64,000 nt of DNA from Raineyella sp964528755 (GCA_964528755.1 CAZGWN010000002.1:50677-114676); one strand, 5' to 3'. Counted from the stretch's first letter, positions 40,525-48,631 are shown. A program made the numbers and translations. The notes: generated by a model from the letters alone, not told the origin.

Positions 40525-41661
40525 GTGCAGAAGAAGACCGTTGCCGCGATTGCCTCCGGGACCGTGCTCACCCTCGGGCTCGGCACCGTCGGCCTGAACG
40601 AAGCTCTGGCCTCCACCGTGACCGTCTCGGTCGACGGACAGCCGACCCAGTTCCGCACGTACGCGTCGACCGTCGGGCAGGCACTCACGTCGGAGGGCAT
40701 TCCCTTCGGCGCCGAGGACGTCGTCGTACCGGCAGTCGACACCCCCATCGGGGAGGCCACTGACATCCAGGTGCGGTACGCCCGGCCGGTCGACGTCACC
40801 ATCGACGGGCGCACGCGCAGCCTGATGACCACCGCCACCAGCGTCGACCAGTTGCTGTCGGTTCTGCAGGTGACCGAATCGCGGGCCTTGATCTCGGCCT
40901 CCCGCTCCACCGCAATCGGGCGCGACGGACTGACCCTGGCGATCACCACGCCCAAGGACGTGTCCCTCGCCTCCGCCCGCGGTGACGGCGAGAGCAAGCC
41001 GAAGACGATCTCCACCACCCGCCTGGCCACCACCTCGCGGACCGTCGCCGACCTGCTGGTGGAGAAGAAGATCACCTTGGACCGCGACGACACCGTCACA
41101 CCCTCGCTGGCCACCGAACTCACCGATGGTCTGAGGGTCACCGTCACCCAGGTGACCAGGAAGCCCAAGCCCAAGCCGACCCCCAAGCCGACGCCGACTC
41201 CCACCGCCACGGCGTCGGAGGAGGCGACCGCGAGCACCTCGACGAAGAAGAAGACGAGCACGTCCTCGTCCGGCTCGGCCGACTCGACCTCGTCCGCGAA
41301 GAAGTCGACCACCAAGAAGTCGAGCACCAAGAAGTCCAGCACCAAGAAGTCGACCTCCTCCTCGTCCTCGTCGACCACCCAGAAGAAGTCGTCGAGTTCG
41401 GCCGATTCGAGTTCTTCGGCCGGATCGGGCGTTTGGGACAAGATCGCCGCGTGCGAGTCGGGCGGCAACTGGTCGATCAACACCGGCAACGGCTACTACG
41501 GCGGGCTGCAGTTCAATCTGTCCACCTGGAAGGCGTACGGCGGGTCCGGCTACCCGCATCAGGCGTCGAAGTCCACCCAGATCGCCATCGCGAAGAAGGT
41601 CCAGGCCGCCCAGGGCTGGGGTGCCTGGCCCGCGTGCACATCCAAGCTCGGGCTGCGCTGA
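40525..41661 (+). CDS. rpf: resuscitation-promoting factor, RpfB-like without recognisable G5
   Basis: Secreted cell-wall lytic enzyme of 378 residues. Signal peptide (TVAAIASGTVLTLGLGTVGLNEALA), two to three DUF348 units (VTVSVDGQPTQFRTYASTVGQAL; DVTIDGRTRSLMTTATSVDQLL; TTSRTVADLLVEKK), a KPKPTP then Ser/Thr/Lys-rich linker (about 212-298) and a C-terminal Rpf lysozyme-like domain with catalytic Glu in KIAACESGGNWSINTGNGYYGGLQF. RpfB proteins normally have a G5 domain where the linker is here. GTG start with AGGAG upstream. Confidence 0.93.
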   Translation: MQKKTVAAIASGTVLTLGLGTVGLNEALASTVTVSVDGQPTQFRTYASTVGQALTSEGIPFGAEDVVVPAVDTPIGEATDIQVRYARPVDVTIDGRTRSLMTTATSVDQLLSVLQVTESRALISASRSTAIGRDGLTLAITTPKDVSLASARGDGESKPKTISTTRLATTSRTVADLLVEKKITLDRDDTVTPSLATELTDGLRVTVTQVTRKPKPKPTPKPTPTPTATASEEATASTSTKKKTSTSSSGSADSTSSAKKSTTKKSSTKKSSTKKSTSSSSSSTTQKKSSSSADSSSSAGSGVWDKIAACESGGNWSINTGNGYYGGLQFNLSTWKAYGGSGYPHQASKSTQIAIAKKVQAAQGWGAWPACTSKLGLR

Positions 41662-41667
41662 GCGGGC

Positions 41668-41687
41668 GTCCGGGTGTCCGCCCGGAC
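41668..41687 (+). terminator. hairpin after rpf
   Basis: GTCCGGG-TGTCCG-CCCGGAC starts six bases after the rpf stop codon. There is no T-run, as is common in high-GC actinobacteria, so termination is plausible but not certain. It precedes rsmA by about 35 bases. Confidence 0.45.
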
Positions 41688-41722
41688 TGCTAACGTACGC
41701 TCCCGTGGGGGCCTCCGACGAG

Positions 41723-42619
41723 ATGAGTGAGCAGCGCCGCCCGGTCCTGCTCGACCCGAGCGGGGTCCGGGACCTGGCCGGCGAGCTCGACCTGCACCCC
41801 ACCAAGCAGCGCGGGCAGAACTTCGTCACCGACGCCAACACCGTGCGCCGGATCGTCGGCCTGGCCCGACTCGACCCCACCGACCACGTGGTCGAGGTCG
41901 GGCCGGGTCTCGGCTCCCTGACCCTGGGCCTGCTCGGCGTGGCCGCCTCGGTGACCGCGATCGAGATCGATCCGCTGCTGGCGGCCCGCCTGCCCCGTAC
42001 GGTGGCCGAACGGGCGCCCGCGATGTCCGCGCGGTTCCGGATCGTCGAGGCCGACGCGCTGCGGGTCACCGCCCTGCCCGGGCCACTGCCGACAGCGCTG
42101 GTGGCGAACCTGCCCTACAACGTCGCCGTACCGGTCCTGCTGCACCTGCTCGCCCGCTTCGCCAGCATCGAACACGGCCTGGTGATGGTCCAGGCCGAGG
42201 TCGCCGACCGGCTGGTCGCCGCCCCCGGCTCACGCATCTACGGGGTGCCGAGCGTGAAACTCGCCTGGTACGCCGATGCGGTCAAGGTCGGCAGCGTCCC
42301 GCCGACGGTCTTCTGGCCGGTGCCCAATGTCGACTCGGGCCTGGTCCGGCTGACCGCGCACCGCCCGCCACAGACCGCGGCCGCCCGCGAGACCGTCTTC
42401 GTCGTGATCGATGCGGCCTTCGCCCAGCGGCGCAAGATGCTGCGGGCCGCGCTGGCCGGTGTCTTCGGGTCGTCGGCGGCCGCCTCGGCTGCGCTGGAGC
42501 GGGCCGGGATCGACCCGACCTGGCGCGGCGAGAGGCTGGGCATCAGCGAGTTCGCTGCGATCGCCGAAGAGGTCCCGCCCGAGCGTGTTCCCGTCCCGGG
42601 GTCGGCCGATGCCGGCTGA
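41723..42619 (+). CDS. rsmA: 16S rRNA (adenine-1518/1519 N6)-dimethyltransferase
   Basis: KsgA family enzyme of about 298 residues. SAM-binding VVEVGPGLGSLTLGLL, acidic IEIDPLLAARL, catalytic ALVANLPYNVAVPVLLHLL, and C-terminal RRKMLRAAL. PTKQRGQNFVTD is the N-terminal signature. Start: ATG at 41723 (MSEQRRPV); a GTG at 41705 in frame is an alternative. Overlaps ispE by 11 bases, as is usual in actinobacteria. Confidence 0.94.
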   Translation: MSEQRRPVLLDPSGVRDLAGELDLHPTKQRGQNFVTDANTVRRIVGLARLDPTDHVVEVGPGLGSLTLGLLGVAASVTAIEIDPLLAARLPRTVAERAPAMSARFRIVEADALRVTALPGPLPTALVANLPYNVAVPVLLHLLARFASIEHGLVMVQAEVADRLVAAPGSRIYGVPSVKLAWYADAVKVGSVPPTVFWPVPNVDSGLVRLTAHRPPQTAAARETVFVVIDAAFAQRRKMLRAALAGVFGSSAAASAALERAGIDPTWRGERLGISEFAAIAEEVPPERVPVPGSADAG

Positions 42620-43526
42620 CCGGCCGGTGATCGTGACCGTACCGGGCAAGATCAACCTGGCGCTGGGCGTCGGCGCCCGGCGTGCCGACGGCTACCACGA
42701 CCTGGTCACCCTCTTCCAGGCGGTGTCGCTGTACGACCGGGTCACCGCCGAGGCCGCCCCGGCGGGGGAGATCGGTCTGGTGATGGCCGGGGTGGATGTG
42801 GCGGCCCTCGGCCCGCCCGAGGACAACCTGGCCGTCCGGGCCGCCCGGCTGCTCGCCTCCCGGCGCGCCCCCGGCGCAGGAGTGCTGCTCACCGTCCTCA
42901 AGGGCATCCCCGTCGCCGGCGGGATGGGGGGCGGATCGGCCGACGCGGCCGGTGCCCTGCTCGCCTGCGAGCGGCTGTGGCACCTGGCCCCGGACCGGGC
43001 CGGGCTGCTCGGGCTGGCTGCCGAGCTCGGCAGCGACGTGCCCTTCCTCACCCTGGGCGGCACCGCCGTCGGACGCGGCCGGGGCGAGGACCTCAGCCCG
43101 GTCCCGACGACGGGGGAGTGGTCGTGGGTGCTCGTCACCTCGGCCGAGGGCCTGTCGACGCCGCTGGTCTTCGCCCGCTTCGACGAGTTGACCCCGAACC
43201 CGCCGGCGCCCGGCCTGCCCGCCGGACTGCTGGATGCCCTGGCCGGTGGGGATCCGTACGCCCTGGGGCCGCTGCTGCGCAACGACCTCGCCGCCGCGGC
43301 CCTGGACCTGCGCCCCGACCTGGCCGCCACCCTGCAGGCCGGGCGGGACCGCGGCGCGGTCGCGGGGATCGTATCGGGCTCCGGGCCGACGTGCGCCTTC
43401 CTCGCCGCCGATGCCGCCGACGCCGGACGACTGGCCGAGGAGCTGCGCCGGGACGGGATCGGCCGGTCGGTGCACGTGGTGAGCGGTCCTGCTCGGATAG
43501 GATTCCGGCATGAGGGACGAGGTTGA
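42609..43526 (+). CDS. ispE: 4-diphosphocytidyl-2-C-methyl-D-erythritol kinase
   Basis: GHMP kinase of 305 residues in the MEP isoprenoid pathway. Motif 1 VPGKINLALGVGARRADGYHDLVT, ATP-binding KGIPVAGGMGGGSADAAGAL, and motif 3 GIVSGSGPTCAFLA. Order tatD-rpf-rsmA-ispE is conserved. Overlaps the MarR gene by 17 bases. Confidence 0.95.
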   Translation: MPADRPVIVTVPGKINLALGVGARRADGYHDLVTLFQAVSLYDRVTAEAAPAGEIGLVMAGVDVAALGPPEDNLAVRAARLLASRRAPGAGVLLTVLKGIPVAGGMGGGSADAAGALLACERLWHLAPDRAGLLGLAAELGSDVPFLTLGGTAVGRGRGEDLSPVPTTGEWSWVLVTSAEGLSTPLVFARFDELTPNPPAPGLPAGLLDALAGGDPYALGPLLRNDLAAAALDLRPDLAATLQAGRDRGAVAGIVSGSGPTCAFLAADAADAGRLAEELRRDGIGRSVHVVSGPARIGFRHEGRG

Positions 43527-44013
43527 CCGGCTGATCGCCGACTGGCGGCGCGAGCGCCCCGACCTCGACCTGGCGCCGATGGAGGTGCTGAGCCGGGTCA
43601 CCCGGGTTGCCCGGCGGCTCGACCGGGCCCGCCGCGCCGCATTCGCCGCGCACGGCATCGAATCCTGGGAGTTCGACGTGCTGGCCGCCTTGCGCCGCTC
43701 CGGGCCGCCGTACCGGCTGTCGCCAGGGCGTCTCATCGAGCAGACCCAGGTCACCTCGGGCACGATGACCAACCGGATCGACCGGCTGGCGGCCCGCGGC
43801 CTGGTCCGTCGCGACCCCGACCCGCGCGACCGGCGCGGGGTGATGGTCACCCTCACTCCCGACGGCGGTGCGACGGTCGACGGCGCGCTGACCGACCTCG
43901 TCGCCGCCGAACGCACCATCCTGCGGGTGATGTCCTCATCCCAGGCCGCTGACATGGCCGATCTGCTGCGGATCCTCGCTCTGTCGTTGGAGGACGCCGA
44001 CCGGCCCGGCTGA
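43510..44013 (+). CDS. MarR-family transcriptional regulator
   Basis: Winged-helix regulator of 167 residues: ESWEFDVLAALRRSGPPYRLSPGRLIEQTQVTSGTMTNRIDRLAARGLVRRDPDPRDRRGVMVTLTPDG is the MarR core with the wing DPRDRRG. Extra N- and C-terminal helices form the dimer interface. Overlaps ispE, so co-expressed; ligand and targets unknown. Confidence 0.93.
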   Translation: MRDEVDRLIADWRRERPDLDLAPMEVLSRVTRVARRLDRARRAAFAAHGIESWEFDVLAALRRSGPPYRLSPGRLIEQTQVTSGTMTNRIDRLAARGLVRRDPDPRDRRGVMVTLTPDGGATVDGALTDLVAAERTILRVMSSSQAADMADLLRILALSLEDADRPG

Positions 44014-44103
44014 GGCCATCTTCTCCGTCGGCGCCGGGCCCGACCCGCCGGCCCGGCGTGCGAGTCGGGGACTGTCCCGAATGGTCCGCGACCCCGGGGG
44101 GCG

Positions 44104-44748
44104 TCAGGTGGTCGGTCGGCCGGGGTCGCGGGCCAATCGGGACAGCCCCCCCCAGGCCAGGGTGTGGATGTTTGTGGCGACGGCGGCCTTGTCGGGCGTA
44201 CGGGCGTCGAGCCACCACTGGCCGGTGTAGGCGATCATCCCGACCAGCATCTGGGCATACATGGGGGCCATCTGCTCATGCAGCCCGCGGACCGCGAACT
44301 CCTCGGCGAGGATGTCCTCCACCTGCGAGGCGACGTCGGCCAGGATCGTCGCGAACGAGGACCCCGTCGGCCCGCTGGGCGAGTCACGTGACAGGATCCG
44401 GAACCCGTCGGGGGTCGACTCGATGTAGTCCAGCAGCGCCAGGGTGCCGGCCTCCACCTTCGCCCGCGGGCCGCGCGCCTGGTCGATGCCGGACCGGATC
44501 GCGTCGAGCAGGGTGCGGACCTCCCGATCGACGATGACGGCGTAGAGGCCCTCCTTGCCGCCGAAGTGCTCGTAGACCACGGGCTTGGACACGCTCGCCT
44601 GGGCGGCGATCTCCTCGACCGTGGTCCCCTCGAAGCCCCGTTCGGCGAACAGCGCCCGGCCCACCTCGATCAGTTGCTCGCGCCGCTGGGTGGCAGTCAT
44701 CCGGCGGCGGGGGCGAGGGGTGTCGGAGGGGGACGGGGAGCCGGTCAC
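44104..44748 (-). CDS. TetR-family transcriptional regulator
   Basis: Regulator of 214 residues. DNA-binding domain TATQRREQLIEVGRALFAERGFEGTTVEEIAAQASVSKPVVYEHFGGKEGLYAVIVDREV; the C-terminal ligand domain is all-helical. In M. tuberculosis a TetR gene (Rv1019) sits beside glmU in the same neighbourhood, so this is probably the counterpart. Targets unknown. Confidence 0.93.
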   Translation of the reverse strand: MTGSPSPSDTPRPRRRMTATQRREQLIEVGRALFAERGFEGTTVEEIAAQASVSKPVVYEHFGGKEGLYAVIVDREVRTLLDAIRSGIDQARGPRAKVEAGTLALLDYIESTPDGFRILSRDSPSGPTGSSFATILADVASQVEDILAEEFAVRGLHEQMAPMYAQMLVGMIAYTGQWWLDARTPDKAAVATNIHTLAWGGLSRLARDPGRPTT

Positions 44749-44804
44749 CCGGCCAGTGTCTCAGATACCGACTTGCGGCGTCCGCGTACGCCGCCGTCCC
44801 CGGC

Positions 44805-45491
44805 CTACAGCGCCTTGGCCCGCAGCGGGATCAGGCCGAGCGCGTAGACCACGACCGCCAGGCTCAGGCAGGTGGTGATCTGGGCCGCGGAGTTGCCCTG
44901 GAAGATGATCTGGTGGAAGAACCACCCCTCCGCGGCCCGCAGCGGCGCGATCGGGGTGAACACCGCGATGATCGCGATGATCAGCGCATCAGCCACCCAC
45001 CCGGCCACCGACCCCTGCAGCAGGGTCAGGGTGTGCAGGAAGCAGCACAGCAGGAACAGCAGCGAGCTCATCTGGGCGAACGCGACGACCGGCCCGTGCG
45101 CGGCGAAGCCGAAGACGTCGAACAGGTCGAGGAAGCCGCCGATGAAGTGCTCGCGCGCGTACGGGTCGAGGGTGCGGTGGAGGACGATATCGGCGAACAC
45201 GGCGAGCGCCACCGGCACGGCGAAGGTGAGCCAGGCGCCGGCGAAGTAGCCCAGGCGCGACGCGCCCAGGTGCGCGAGCCGGATGAGGTGGCGGGCGGGC
45301 AGCAGGATGGCCAGCAGGATCGGGCCGAGGTAGAGGAAGTGGCCGACGGGGACAAGCTGGTTGTCCTGGGCGTCCTGAGCGGCCGACGTGATGTAGTTGG
45401 ACAGTCCGGCCGCGAAGAACAGGCCCGTGACGAGGTAGGTGACGAACGAGTGCCGCCAGTTGACGAGGGTGATGCCGAGGGTGGTGCGCAT
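44805..45491 (-). CDS. ABC transporter permease-like membrane protein
   Basis: Polytopic membrane protein of 228 residues with about six hydrophobic segments (LVTGLFFAAGL, GPILLAILLPARHL, WLTFAVPVALAVFADIVL, LLFLLCCFLHTLTLL, ALIIAIIAVFTPIAPL, LSLAVVVYALGLIPL). No family signature I can name. It follows the ABC ATPase gene by one base, so it is the likely membrane partner of a GntR-controlled exporter of the YtrA-operon kind. Confidence 0.78.
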   Translation of the reverse strand: MRTTLGITLVNWRHSFVTYLVTGLFFAAGLSNYITSAAQDAQDNQLVPVGHFLYLGPILLAILLPARHLIRLAHLGASRLGYFAGAWLTFAVPVALAVFADIVLHRTLDPYAREHFIGGFLDLFDVFGFAAHGPVVAFAQMSSLLFLLCCFLHTLTLLQGSVAGWVADALIIAIIAVFTPIAPLRAAEGWFFHQIIFQGNSAAQITTCLSLAVVVYALGLIPLRAKAL

Positions 45492-45492
45492 C

Positions 45493-46377
45493 TCAGGCGA
45501 CCGTCCTTTCGGTGAGGTGGTGGGGAGCGGGCGGATCGGCCGGGTCGTCGCCGACGAGCGCCACGAAGAACTCCTGCAGGCCGAGGGTTCGGACCGCGAC
45601 GGCGTCGGTCGACTCGATCCGTCGGTCGTGGATCAGCCGGGTGACGAACCCACCCGCGCTGACCTCGGACAGCACGGTCAGCCCGTCGGTTGCCGCCCGT
45701 ACTGCCTCGGCCGGACCGGTCACGCTGTAGGCGGTCTCGTCGAGATCCGCCACGGTCGCGGTCAGCCTCACCCGGCCGCGATCGATGATCACCAGGCGTT
45801 CGGCGACCCGGGCGATCTCGTCGATGATGTGGGTGGAGACGACCGCGGTGATCGCACGATCGGTGACGGTTGCGGCGAGCACCTCGTAGAAGCGGGTCCG
45901 CATCACGGGGTCGAAACCGAGTACCGGCTCGTCGAGCAGCAGCGTCGAGGAGCCCGAGCTCAGCGCGAGAACCGCGTTGAACTGCGAGCGCATCCCGAAC
46001 GACAGCGCCCCGAACCGCTTGCGCAGATCGAGCCGGAATGCACCGGCGAGATCGGCGGCGGCGTCGAGGTCGAACGCCGGATTGATCGCCGCGGCATCGC
46101 GCAACAACGTCGCCAGCCGGGCGTTGAAGTGCACGGCGTCGGGGGAGACGAGCCGTACGCCCGCGGGTTGGTGCAGCGGGTCGACGGGCAGCCCGTCGAC
46201 GGTGAGGTGGCCCGCACTGATCGGGATCTGGCCGGCGATCGACCGCAGGAGTGTCGTCTTTCCGGCACCGTTGCGCCCGAGCAGGCAGACCAGCCCGGGT
46301 GTGTCGAACTCCAGGGACAGGTCGTCGAGGGCGAGGGTCGAGCCGTACGTCTTGGTGACGTGGTTGATCGTGATCAT
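45493..46377 (-). CDS. ABC transporter ATP-binding protein (YtrB-like)
   Basis: ATPase of 294 residues. Walker A LGRNGAGKTT, signature replaced by LSFGMRSQFNAVLAL instead of LSGGQ, Walker B STLLLDEPVLGFDP, switch His VVSTHIIDE. The degenerate signature with FGMRSQ resembles ATPases of the YtrB/BcrA type adjacent to YtrA GntR regulators. The C-terminal 80 residues form a regulatory tail. Start at 46377 overlaps the regulator stop (ATGA). Confidence 0.9.
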   Translation of the reverse strand: MITINHVTKTYGSTLALDDLSLEFDTPGLVCLLGRNGAGKTTLLRSIAGQIPISAGHLTVDGLPVDPLHQPAGVRLVSPDAVHFNARLATLLRDAAAINPAFDLDAAADLAGAFRLDLRKRFGALSFGMRSQFNAVLALSSGSSTLLLDEPVLGFDPVMRTRFYEVLAATVTDRAITAVVSTHIIDEIARVAERLVIIDRGRVRLTATVADLDETAYSVTGPAEAVRAATDGLTVLSEVSAGGFVTRLIHDRRIESTDAVAVRTLGLQEFFVALVGDDPADPPAPHHLTERTVA

Positions 46378-46727
46378 GACAGGCGCTCCTGCACGAGGTC
46401 GAGAAGGTCGTGGTCGGACAGGCCGATGCGGCGGGCCTCGGCGATGAAGTCGGGCAGGGCGCGCTCGTAGAACGCCTGCCGGCGGGCGGTCAGGATGATG
46501 TCGCGTGCCTCGGTGGTGACAGCCATGCCGATGCCTCGCTTCCGGTGGATGAGTCCGCGGTCCGTCATGACCGTGACGGCCCGCTGGGCGGTGGTGGGGT
46601 TGACCGACAGGAGCTTCGACATCTGGGGGACGGACATGATCAGGTCGTCCGGCCGGTAGTCCCCGGCCAGGATGCGGTCCTCGATCATGTCGACGATCTG
46701 CTCGTAGATCGGTCCGTCGCCGCGCAT
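46374..46727 (-). CDS. GntR-family regulator, YtrA subfamily
   Basis: Short regulator of 117 residues: PIYEQIVDMIEDRILAGDYRPDDLIMSVPQMSKLLSVNPTTAQRAVTVMTDRGLIHRKRGIGMAVT is the winged helix, and only a small C-terminal helical part follows, as in YtrA proteins that control ABC exporters. ATG at 46727 has GAGGAG nine bases upstream; a GTG at 46736 has none usable. Operator with 11-base arms lies just upstream. Confidence 0.92.
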   Translation of the reverse strand: MRGDGPIYEQIVDMIEDRILAGDYRPDDLIMSVPQMSKLLSVNPTTAQRAVTVMTDRGLIHRKRGIGMAVTTEARDIILTARRQAFYERALPDFIAEARRIGLSDHDLLDLVQERLS

Positions 46728-46750
46728 CCGCCTCACCTCCTCGGTCTTGG

Positions 46751-46786
46751 TTTGTGGGTTTATGGGTTATGCCACAAACCCACAAA
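46751..46786. promoter_or_regulatory. GntR(YtrA) operator, 11-bp arms
   Basis: TTTGTGGGTTT (46751-46761) and AAACCCACAAA (46776-46786) are perfect inverted repeats 14 bases apart, 24 bases upstream of the GntR start codon. The AT-rich arms contrast with the surrounding GC. Autoregulation of the GntR/ABC operon is the natural reading. Confidence 0.65.
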
Positions 46787-46912
46787 GCAAGAGTTGCATG
46801 CCGGAGGCGACGGAGTCAAGGGCGGGGTGGGTGCCGGGGTGCGAACACGGGCGCGGGAGCGAGAGGTGCGCACGGCCTTGTCGTTGCGTACAGTTGGGCA
46901 GGCTCACACCAT

Positions 46913-46994
46913 TCCCCGGTTGGTCTGTCGGCAGGGCCCGCCTGACTTTGAATCAGGATCAGCGACGCAGGTTCGACTCCTGCCCGGGGAGCCA
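46913..46994 (+). tRNA. tRNA-Gln (anticodon TTG)
   Basis: Acceptor TCCCCGG pairs with CCGGGGA, discriminator G and an encoded CCA end at 46994. Anticodon arm CCTGA-CTTTGAA-TCAGG gives TTG (reads CAA). T arm GCAGG-TTCGACT-CCTGC is perfect. The D arm has GGTC/GGCC with one T-G pair and an extra base before the anticodon stem, and the variable region is nine bases, longer than the usual four to five. A tRNA-Gln near glmU is a known actinobacterial arrangement. Confidence 0.82.
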
Positions 46995-47003
46995 GCGCCG
47001 GGG

Positions 47004-47045
47004 CTCCTGGCCTTGGGCCTTGGGCTACTGGCCTTGGGCCTTGGA
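47004..47045. repeat. two tandem 21-bp units
   Basis: Two copies of a 21-base unit (CTCCTGGCCTTGGG... and CTACTGGCCTTGGG...) directly follow the tRNA-Gln. They differ at two positions. The second copy plus the next bases form a 7-base-arm hairpin TTGGGCC...GGCCCAA (47034-47054). Confidence 0.65.
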
Positions 47046-47050
47046 CAGGC

Positions 47051-47120
47051 CCAAACGCGGCACGAGGTATCAAACGCGGCATGTCGACTCGCCGCGTTTG
47101 ATACCTCGTGCCGCGTCTGG
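47051..47120. repeat. 70-bp palindromic element, copy 1
   Basis: Arms of about 30 bases starting CCAAACGCGGCACGAGG are inverted around the loop ATGTCGACTC (47081-47090). CAAACGCGGC occurs twice in each arm. One mismatch near the outer end. Nearly identical to the element at 48327-48396. The remaining 47121-47284 contains two diverged direct copies of a GGTCGGTGCCGAGC-type unit and no gene. Confidence 0.9.
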
Positions 47121-47225
47121 GGTCGGGGTCGGTGCCGAGCTGGGTGTACGGGGCTGGGTGCCGGGGTCGGTGCCGAGCCGGGCGTACGGGGCCGCGGAGC
47201 CCGGGGCGCGATCGGCGGCCCCCTC

Positions 47226-47264
47226 CTGTGGACAACTCCGGGCACTGGCGACCGCCGTCCACAG
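47226..47264. promoter_or_regulatory. 8-bp-arm inverted repeat upstream of the DUF559 gene
   Basis: CTGTGGAC (47226-47233) and GTCCACAG (47257-47264) are perfect inverted repeats 23 bases apart and 20 bases before the start codon. TGTGGACAA/TCCACAG resembles a DnaA-box half, but an autoregulatory site for the AbiEi-like winged helix is equally possible. Confidence 0.4.
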
Positions 47265-47284
47265 ATCCGCGTAGGGCCCTTGGA

Positions 47285-48316
47285 ATGGTCGACACCGTGC
47301 TCTCCACTGGAGCCGTGCGCCATCACGAACCGCTCAAACCGCCGCCGCGCGTTCCCGTCGTCCGGACCGCTGACCTCATGACCCGAGGAGGTACCAGGGC
47401 CGGCGCCATCCGTACGGTACGTGCGGGCCCCGGTGTCCGTCTGCGCCGCGGCGTCTATTCGAAGGATCCGGTGCCGGAGCCGACAGATGCCCATCTCGCC
47501 CGGGTCTGGGCGTCGTCGGGGCTGCTCACCGACGGCGAGGTGTTCAGCCATGTCAGCGCGGCGCTGCTCCATGGCCTGCCGGTTCCGTGGTCGGCCGCCC
47601 GGGCTCCCGTACACGTCACGCTGGCCGGTGAGAGCGGCGGGAATCGACGGGCGCTGCGGCACGTCCACCGGGCTCCGCTGCCGGTGCGGGATCGCGCGAC
47701 GGTCAGCGGATTGCCCGTGACCTCGCTGGCCCGGACCGTGGTCGACTGTGCCCGTACCCTGGACTTCGTTTCGGGTGTGGCGGTGGCCGACCGCGCGCTG
47801 CGCAGCCGAACCGACCCGGAGGCGTTCCGGGCCGAGCTCCGCTCGACGGCCCGGGCTCTTGCCGGGTTCCGGGGGATCGGGCGGGCTCGCGAGGTGATCG
47901 CGTTCGCCGATCACCGGGCGGAGAACGGCGGAGAGTCCCGGGTACGTGTCCTGCTCGACGACCTCGGCATCGAGCCGCCCGAACCGCAGTTGCGGGTCGA
48001 GGATCCGAACGACCCCGGGTTCGTGGCGTACGCGGACTTCGGGTGGCGGGACCGCTGGACGTTGCTGGAGTTCGACGGCGCGCTGAAGTATGGCGCGGAC
48101 AACCCGGGAGGCCTGCGTGTGGCACAGGTCATCATTCGCGAGAAGCAGCGCGAGCAGCGGCTCCAGGACCTCGGCTGGGTCGTGGTACGGATGGTGTGGG
48201 ACGATCTGAAGTTTCCGGATCTGGTACGGGAGCGGGTCCTCGGAGGGTTCGACCGCGCCGTACGGCAGCGGGGCGGACCCCCGGCGGGGCAGTCACGAGG
48301 CGGGTTCACGGCGTGA
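47285..48316 (+). CDS. DUF559/AbiEi-like endonuclease-domain protein
   Basis: Protein of 343 residues. The N-terminal region (VRTADLMTRGGTRAGAIRTVRAGPGVRLRRGVYSK) resembles the winged helix of AbiEi-type proteins; SGLPVTSLARTVVDCAR is the usual middle block. The C-terminus is a PD-(D/E)xK/Vsr-like DUF559 domain: AENGGESRVRVLLDDLG, VAYADFGWRDRWTLLEFDG, IREKQREQRLQDLGWVVVRMVWDDL. No second TA gene (AbiEii nucleotidyltransferase) is adjacent, so an active toxin-antitoxin role is doubtful. It is bracketed by two copies of a 70-bp palindrome and lies beside a tRNA gene. Confidence 0.82.
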   Translation: MVDTVLSTGAVRHHEPLKPPPRVPVVRTADLMTRGGTRAGAIRTVRAGPGVRLRRGVYSKDPVPEPTDAHLARVWASSGLLTDGEVFSHVSAALLHGLPVPWSAARAPVHVTLAGESGGNRRALRHVHRAPLPVRDRATVSGLPVTSLARTVVDCARTLDFVSGVAVADRALRSRTDPEAFRAELRSTARALAGFRGIGRAREVIAFADHRAENGGESRVRVLLDDLGIEPPEPQLRVEDPNDPGFVAYADFGWRDRWTLLEFDGALKYGADNPGGLRVAQVIIREKQREQRLQDLGWVVVRMVWDDLKFPDLVRERVLGGFDRAVRQRGGPPAGQSRGGFTA

Positions 48317-48326
48317 CCTCCGGAAC

Positions 48327-48396
48327 CCAAACGCGGCACGAGGTATCAAACGCGGCATGTCGACTCGCCGCGTTTGATACATCGTGCCGCGTTTGG
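48327..48396. repeat. 70-bp palindromic element, copy 2
   Basis: Same element as at 47051-47120: arms begin CCAAACGCGGCACGAGG, same 10-base loop ATGTCGACTC. The two copies differ at two positions only (an A/C change in the right arm and one T/C near the outer end). It starts ten bases after the DUF559 stop. High identity means recent duplication or active maintenance. 48397-48631 holds no other gene. Confidence 0.9.
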
Positions 48397-48631
48397 CCTC
48401 CGGGGAGGGCGATTGGGTCCGGGAGGGCGTCGGCGTTCGGGAGCCAGGAACACCCGCCCCTCGTCTCGGATCGGCCACCCCGTGCCGCCTGCGATGCAAT
48501 AATGGCGGGCGTCATGGCCGGGCCCGGTCGCGTTGCGGTGTGCCGCCGAGGATGTCCCTCCGGGGTGGCAGGTCCCCGGTGACCGACCCGACGATCCGAG
48601 AGTCCGACCAGTCCGACCGAAGGAGCCGAGG

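Noticed and set aside
46738..47381. Open frames spanning the tRNA-Gln and palindromic repeats
   Set aside because: They run across a tRNA and repeats and give low-complexity protein; not coding.
47285..48316. Complete type IV toxin-antitoxin system
   Set aside because: Only the AbiEi-like/DUF559 protein is present; no AbiEii nucleotidyltransferase gene is adjacent.
47051..48396. CRISPR array
   Set aside because: Only two copies, 1.2 kb apart with a gene between, palindromic and without spacers.
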